Below are positions 14,660-17,778 of a stretch of 17,778 nt of DNA, piece by piece. A program made the translations under genes and the position numbers. The stretch covers positions 1 to 17,778 of the forward strand of contig JAYTVA010000086.1 of the NCBI GenBank assembly GCA_043744255.1. Direction: 5' to 3'. The stretch is from UKL13-2 sp043744255 (GTDB taxonomy: Bacteria > Pseudomonadota > Gammaproteobacteria > Burkholderiales > Usitatibacteraceae). The notes under the pieces were generated by a model that was given only the letters and a program-made list of their open reading frames with translations, ran no database searches and had not been told where the DNA came from. The first letter of the stretch is position 1; every line of letters starts with the position of its first letter.

Positions 14660-14695
14660 CGGATTGTGGGACGGATTGCGGAACTGATTGTTGAG
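14660..14695. repeat. Three imperfect 12-bp tandem repeats
   Basis: The units cggattgtggga, cggattgcggaa and ctgattgttgag follow each other directly in the gap between the Bug and radical SAM genes, upstream of the Bug promoter region. Conserved gattg cores at 12-base spacing could be binding sites for a regulator, or a decaying microsatellite. The remainder of 14595-14799 holds no gene. Confidence 0.5.
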
Positions 14696-14799
14696 CGAGG
14701 TGCTGACGATACGCGACAACTGCCGCCGCACCAAAACCCCCGCTGCAATTAACGAGCTATCCCCACCGCTGGTTTACCGACGCCCTAACAAAACCACGA

Positions 14800-15921
14800 T
14801 CAAAACAACGCCCCCTGCACTGGCTGACCCGGCACCGCGAACTGGCTGGTATCGAGCCGTTGCAGCTCGCTACGTCCGCGCTGATTAAGGCCGAAACGCA
14901 GGCAGGCTTTGTGAAAGCGCTGGCGCAGCAGCTCAGCGAAGATGCCCTGCCCGACCATGCGTGTACCGAAGTTGGGATCGTTGTCGCGACCGCCGCGCAT
15001 GTCTTGCACACGCGACATGACGTGGGCGGCTTTGAGCGGGAAGTGTTGTTCGAGCCAATTGCGGAATAGCTCTTTCAATTCCCACGGCATCCGTAGCAGC
15101 ACGTAGCCCGCATTGGTAGCACCCATGCGCTGGCCGGTTTCGAGCAGGGTTTCCAGCTCGTGATCGGTCAGGAAGGGAATCACTGGCGCGACATTGATGC
15201 CGACCAGCACGCCGGCCTCGGCAACTTTCTTGATGATCTGAAAGCGCCGCGCGGGCGCAGCGGTGCGGGGCTCCAGGTAGCGCGAGATGTGGTGATCTTG
15301 CGTGGTGATCGAGATCGTCACATGCACCAGATTGCGTTTTGCCATCGGCACCAGAATATCGAGGTCGCGTTCAATCAACGCAGACTTGGTGATGAGTGCC
15401 ACCGGCTGATTGAATTCGCTACAGACTTCGAGCAATTGCCGCGTGAGCTGGTATTCGCGTTCGCAGGGCTGATAGGCATCGGTAATCACGCCGAGGCTAA
15501 TGACTTCCGGGCGATAGCCGGGGCGCGACAACTCGGCGCGAAGCAATGATGCCGCGTTGGTTTTCGCGAAGATGCGCGTCTCAAAATCCAGCCCCGGCGA
15601 GAGGCCGAGATAGGCGTGGCTCGGGCGCGCGAAGCAATAAATGCAGCCATGCTCGCAGCCGCGATAGGGATTGATCGAGTAGCGAAACGGAATGTCGGGC
15701 GAATCGTTTTCGGCGATGATGCTTTTGGCGATTTCGCGAGTGATGACGGTCTTTGGCGGCGCGGGCGCATCATCAGTTTCGACCGGTGGCCGCCAGCCGT
15801 CGTCAAAGGCTTCGCGTTGCCATTGCTCGAAACGGCCTTCGATATTGAGCGCGGCACCGCGTCCCTTATGGACATGATCCCGTACGAAACCTGTGTGATG
15901 ACTGGTGACCGGCAGCGACAT
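14800..15921 (-). CDS. PA0069-type radical SAM protein (spore photoproduct lyase-like)
   Basis: A 373-residue radical S-adenosylmethionine enzyme. The [4Fe-4S] cluster cysteines lie in YRGCEHGCIYCFARPSHAY (C89, C93, C96; CxxxCxxC), followed by LGLSPGLDFETRIFAK and later SLGVITDAYQPCEREYQLTR. The pattern matches the PA0069/Rv2578c group, annotated as related to spore photoproduct lyase, which repairs UV thymine dimers in spores. The activity of the group in non-sporulating bacteria is not established to my knowledge. aggaga lies about seven bases before ATG 15921. The gene is preceded by a near-perfect LexA-type box overlapping a possible -10, suggesting DNA-damage control. It ends at 14800 without a clear terminator. 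A role in DNA repair is inferred. Confidence 0.87.
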   Translation of the reverse strand: MSLPVTSHHTGFVRDHVHKGRGAALNIEGRFEQWQREAFDDGWRPPVETDDAPAPPKTVITREIAKSIIAENDSPDIPFRYSINPYRGCEHGCIYCFARPSHAYLGLSPGLDFETRIFAKTNAASLLRAELSRPGYRPEVISLGVITDAYQPCEREYQLTRQLLEVCSEFNQPVALITKSALIERDLDILVPMAKRNLVHVTISITTQDHHISRYLEPRTAAPARRFQIIKKVAEAGVLVGINVAPVIPFLTDHELETLLETGQRMGATNAGYVLLRMPWELKELFRNWLEQHFPLKAAHVMSRVQDMRGGRDNDPNFGTRMVGQGIFAELLRQRFHKACLRFGLNQRGRSELQRLDTSQFAVPGQPVQGALF

Positions 15922-15941
15922 GATGCTCTCCTCGCATGACG

Positions 15942-15981
15942 AAAAACGGTTAACTGTATAATTGTACAGTTAACCGTTTTT
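15942..15981. promoter_or_regulatory. Perfect inverted repeat with LexA (SOS) box, promoter of the radical SAM gene
   Basis: The arms 15942-15958 and 15965-15981 pair perfectly over 17 bp around a six-base centre. The core is CTGT (15954-15957), eight bases, ACAG (15966-15969), the LexA operator pattern of enterobacteria and betaproteobacteria. On the minus strand TACAAT (15966-15961) is a fair -10, with TTGCCT (15990-15985) as -35 at 18 bases; the box would cover this promoter. The same hairpin also lies 13 bases beyond the creD stop and ends in five T on either strand, so it could terminate creD transcription as well. Box-like sequence is seen directly; LexA binding is inferred. Confidence 0.7.
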
Positions 15982-15993
15982 GCTAGGCAAGCA

Positions 15994-17325
15994 CTATTTC
16001 GCGCGACCGAACTCGTACCAATTGACGCGCCTCGTCACTGTCATCACCACCGCGAGCGCCGCGAACAGCAGGATTGCGCCGAGCATGAGCGCGTTATCCT
16101 CCGACAAGAGCAGGCCGTAGAGCACACCAAGGAGCACGACGAGTTTCGTGCCGAATAGCATCCCGCGCTGCCAGCCGCCGAGTACGTGCGCGAGGTAGTA
16201 GGTGATGAGCGCGACACACGCGGCACCAGCAACGGCGTAGGCCGCCACGAACGCGATGTGCTCCGAGAGGCTCACCAGCAACAAGAAGAAAATCGCCAAC
16301 GCAAGTCCGACGAGGCTGTATTGCAAAGGATGGATGCGCAGATTTTTCAGGGTCTCCATCAGAAAAAAACCGCCAAAGGTCAGGACGATAAACAGCAGCC
16401 CGTACTTCACGGCGCGCTCAGCTTGTTGGTAGACGTTGACGGGCTCGATGAAGGTGACATCGAAAATTTCTAGATGCTTCTTCTCCGGCCCGCCAGCGAG
16501 TACCGTCGCTGCATTCTTTGTCGCCAGTGCCGAGATCTCCCACTTGGCGGTGAAGCCGGTCGCGGTCACGTTGTGGCTGGTGGGCAAAAATCGTCCACCA
16601 AAATTTGGATGTGGCCAGCCGGCCTCCATTTGCACGATGGTCGTCTTGCCGAGCGGGGCGATGGCGAGCGAGCGCATCCCCGAAAAATTGAGCTGCATCG
16701 TCATCTCGTAATTAGCCGCAGCACCTGCATCCAGCAAGCCAGCGGCGGCATGAAAGCCATCACCCAGCGCGCCCCAATGGGTGTTGTTGTGCACAGTGAG
16801 CGGCGCGTTGTTCCACGTCACTTCGGGCGTGCCGCGCAGCCCGCGCACGTCGGATAAGCCAACGGCAAGGTAGGCATGGCCAATCTCCATGCGGCGATAC
16901 GCGGCGTTGAGATCAAGATCCAAACCGAACATTTTTGGCACCGCGTAGCTGGCCTTCAGCGCGCCACGCGTCTGATAGACCAGCGCTTTGTAGAGCCCTT
17001 TGTGTTTTGTTTCGACATCAACCTTCGCGTCGTACTGAAGATTGCTCGGCGCGAACGCCACACGATCGTGGCGCAACTCCCAGCGGCGCGTTTCCCGGCC
17101 CTTCTCATCTTTGGTCACGATCAATTCATTCAGCGAGTACGGCACCACCAATAGCGGGCCTGCGAGCTGTTGCGGGCCACTCGAGCTTGCGGCGATGGCT
17201 TCTTCTACGTTGCGCTGCAAAAAACGACGCTCTGAAACAACACCTTGTACCAATGCAAGGGGGATGAAAAGGCAGACCGTGAGAAGGCAGATGGTGGCGA
17301 TACGCCAGAGGAGAGACTTTTGCAT
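15994..17325 (-). CDS. creD: Inner-membrane protein CreD
   Basis: A 443-residue member of the CreD family, an envelope-stress protein that in other bacteria is induced by the CreBC two-component system. It has an N-terminal membrane segment (about residues 8-28), a large periplasmic domain (about 30-300), the family stretch NVYQQAERAVKYGLLFIVLTF, and a cluster of hydrophobic segments near residues 308-322, 336-353, 354-376, 390-406 and 412-430, ending WYEFGRAK. Start ATG 17325 has aagga at proper distance. The creB and creC genes are absent here, and no CreB direct-repeat tag (TTCAC-N6-TTCAC) was noticed upstream, so its control in this organism may differ. The radical SAM gene lies 72 bases downstream, separated by the SOS-box hairpin. 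Molecular function is poorly defined even in known members. Confidence 0.9.
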   Translation of the reverse strand: MQKSLLWRIATICLLTVCLFIPLALVQGVVSERRFLQRNVEEAIAASSSGPQQLAGPLLVVPYSLNELIVTKDEKGRETRRWELRHDRVAFAPSNLQYDAKVDVETKHKGLYKALVYQTRGALKASYAVPKMFGLDLDLNAAYRRMEIGHAYLAVGLSDVRGLRGTPEVTWNNAPLTVHNNTHWGALGDGFHAAAGLLDAGAAANYEMTMQLNFSGMRSLAIAPLGKTTIVQMEAGWPHPNFGGRFLPTSHNVTATGFTAKWEISALATKNAATVLAGGPEKKHLEIFDVTFIEPVNVYQQAERAVKYGLLFIVLTFGGFFLMETLKNLRIHPLQYSLVGLALAIFFLLLVSLSEHIAFVAAYAVAGAACVALITYYLAHVLGGWQRGMLFGTKLVVLLGVLYGLLLSEDNALMLGAILLFAALAVVMTVTRRVNWYEFGRAK

Positions 17326-17533
17326 GGGTGATCCTTATTGTTGGCTGGCGGCGATGGGTTGAAATGGCTGGAAAGCCAATACTGGCGCGGGGTTTGACGA
17401 TGTTGAAGACGACGATGGTCAAAATTTTTACGGTCATTCCGAGTCGGGTTGACGGTGACTTGATTTGGAGTTTTCCGATATACGAACGTAGAAAATCCCC
17501 CAGTTCTTCTCAGTTTTAGAGCGGCGGAGCATC
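17326..17533. other. Upstream region of creD
   Basis: No convincing gene. A minus-strand frame beginning at 17437 (MTVKILTIVVFNIVK) looks peptide-like but runs out of frame into creD and has no family match. The region probably holds the creD promoter; I could not place consensus hexamers. Confidence 0.35.
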
Positions 17534-17534
17534 G

Positions 17535-17555
17535 GCCCCCTTTTGCTAAGGGGGC
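17535..17555. repeat. GC hairpin repeat
   Basis: The arms gccccctt (17535-17542) and aagggggc (17548-17555) pair over 8 bp with the loop ttgct. It is a repeat-like palindrome without a U-tract. Confidence 0.6.
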
Positions 17556-17593
17556 AGGCGTTTGCGTCGCACTCTGTGCATTGGTGACCACGC

Positions 17594-17627
17594 GTAGGGT
17601 GGGCAAAGCGCAGCGTGCCCACCCTAC
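17594..17627. repeat. REP-like hairpin, GTAGGGTGGGCA type
   Basis: The perfect 12-bp arms gtagggtgggca (17594-17605) and tgcccaccctac (17616-17627) flank the loop aagcgcagcg. This exact style of palindrome is a familiar dispersed intergenic repeat in many beta- and gammaproteobacterial genomes. A four-T run follows on the plus strand. It lies six bases before the target site of the MITE-like element. Confidence 0.75.
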
Positions 17628-17635
17628 TTTTCTAG

Positions 17636-17776
17636 GGAAGGTCTGATTAAGTCCATTTCGTCGCCATAGGTTGTTGCGCACAGAAAAATTTCTCCTTACA
17701 TATCAATCATATGCGGCGTCGAAATTTTTCTGCGCGCGCCTACTCTGGCTTAGAACTGAACTTAATCAGACCTTCC
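17636..17776. mobile_element. MITE-like palindromic element, about 141 bp
   Basis: Perfect terminal inverted repeats ggaaggtctgattaag (17636-17651) and cttaatcagaccttcc (17761-17776); the match extends two more bases outward (17634-17778). The halves remain partly complementary inward and converge on a second block, cagaaaaatttc against gaaatttttctg, so the unit can fold into one long imperfect hairpin. It is too short to code for a transposase. The left flank is CTAG (17632-17635) and the window ends with ct after the right end, so a 4-bp CTAG target duplication is possible, as made by IS5-group elements. Its terminal sequence recurs at 80-96. Confidence 0.75.
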
Positions 17777-17778
17777 CT

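Noticed and set aside
17126..17437. Minus-strand frame starting MTVKILTIVV upstream of creD
   Set aside because: It continues out of frame into creD, whose own frame is certain; no ribosome site or homologue that I know.
1..17778. CRISPR array, tRNA, rRNA or riboswitch
   Set aside because: No regularly spaced identical repeats, no tRNA cloverleaf with TTCGA arm, and no rRNA or known riboswitch core was recognised by eye.

Overview
The window looks like a chromosomal segment of a betaproteobacterium, most likely Burkholderiales or a close relative. Three things point there: two Bug/TctC-type tripartite tricarboxylate receptor genes, a stand-alone heptose-phosphate adenylyltransferase (RfaE2) whose sequence reads like betaproteobacterial homologues, and a birA-coaX cluster followed by SPOR-like envelope genes. 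The taxonomic call is an inference from gene content and has not been tested by any search. I count eighteen protein-coding genes that I can support. I see no rRNA, tRNA, CRISPR array or intact transposase.

Left part (1-6666), mostly plus strand. A ferritin-like di-iron protein (306-1160) is followed by about 380 bases of dispersed inverted repeats. Then come rfaE2 and an FAD-linked 2-hydroxyacid dehydrogenase-type oxidase (15 bases apart), two small genes of unknown function (one cytosolic, one with two membrane segments), a minus-strand thioredoxin-like gene, a Bug receptor, another repeat block and a small cupin.

Middle part (6717-13271), all minus strand and tightly packed. Transcription runs from high to low coordinates: AAA/MNS-type ATPase, GT4-like glycosyltransferase, HAD phosphatase, birA, coaX, then two tandem paralogous membrane-anchored SPOR-like proteins. 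Most gaps are 2-70 bases, and birA and coaX overlap by one base. A promoter with a perfect TATAAT box lies just upstream of the ATPase. birA and coaX connect the cluster to biotin and coenzyme A metabolism; the role of the ATPase and glycosyltransferase in it is unknown.

Right part (13557-17778), minus strand. A strong terminator precedes a second Bug receptor. Then come a PA0069-type radical SAM gene and creD. Between the last two is a perfect 17-bp inverted repeat whose core, CTGT-N8-ACAG, matches the LexA (SOS) box and overlaps a plausible -10 element of the radical SAM gene. Upstream of creD lie stacked hairpin repeats and a MITE-like palindromic element of about 141 bp. Its 17-nt terminal sequence recurs near the left edge of the window, so the gene segment lies between two copies of the same mobile-element end.

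I did not find a clear multi-gene novel system. The best candidates for a second look are the SOS-box/radical SAM unit, the MITE-like element, the tandem SPOR-like duplication with its hexanucleotide repeat, and the ATPase-glycosyltransferase pair upstream of birA.
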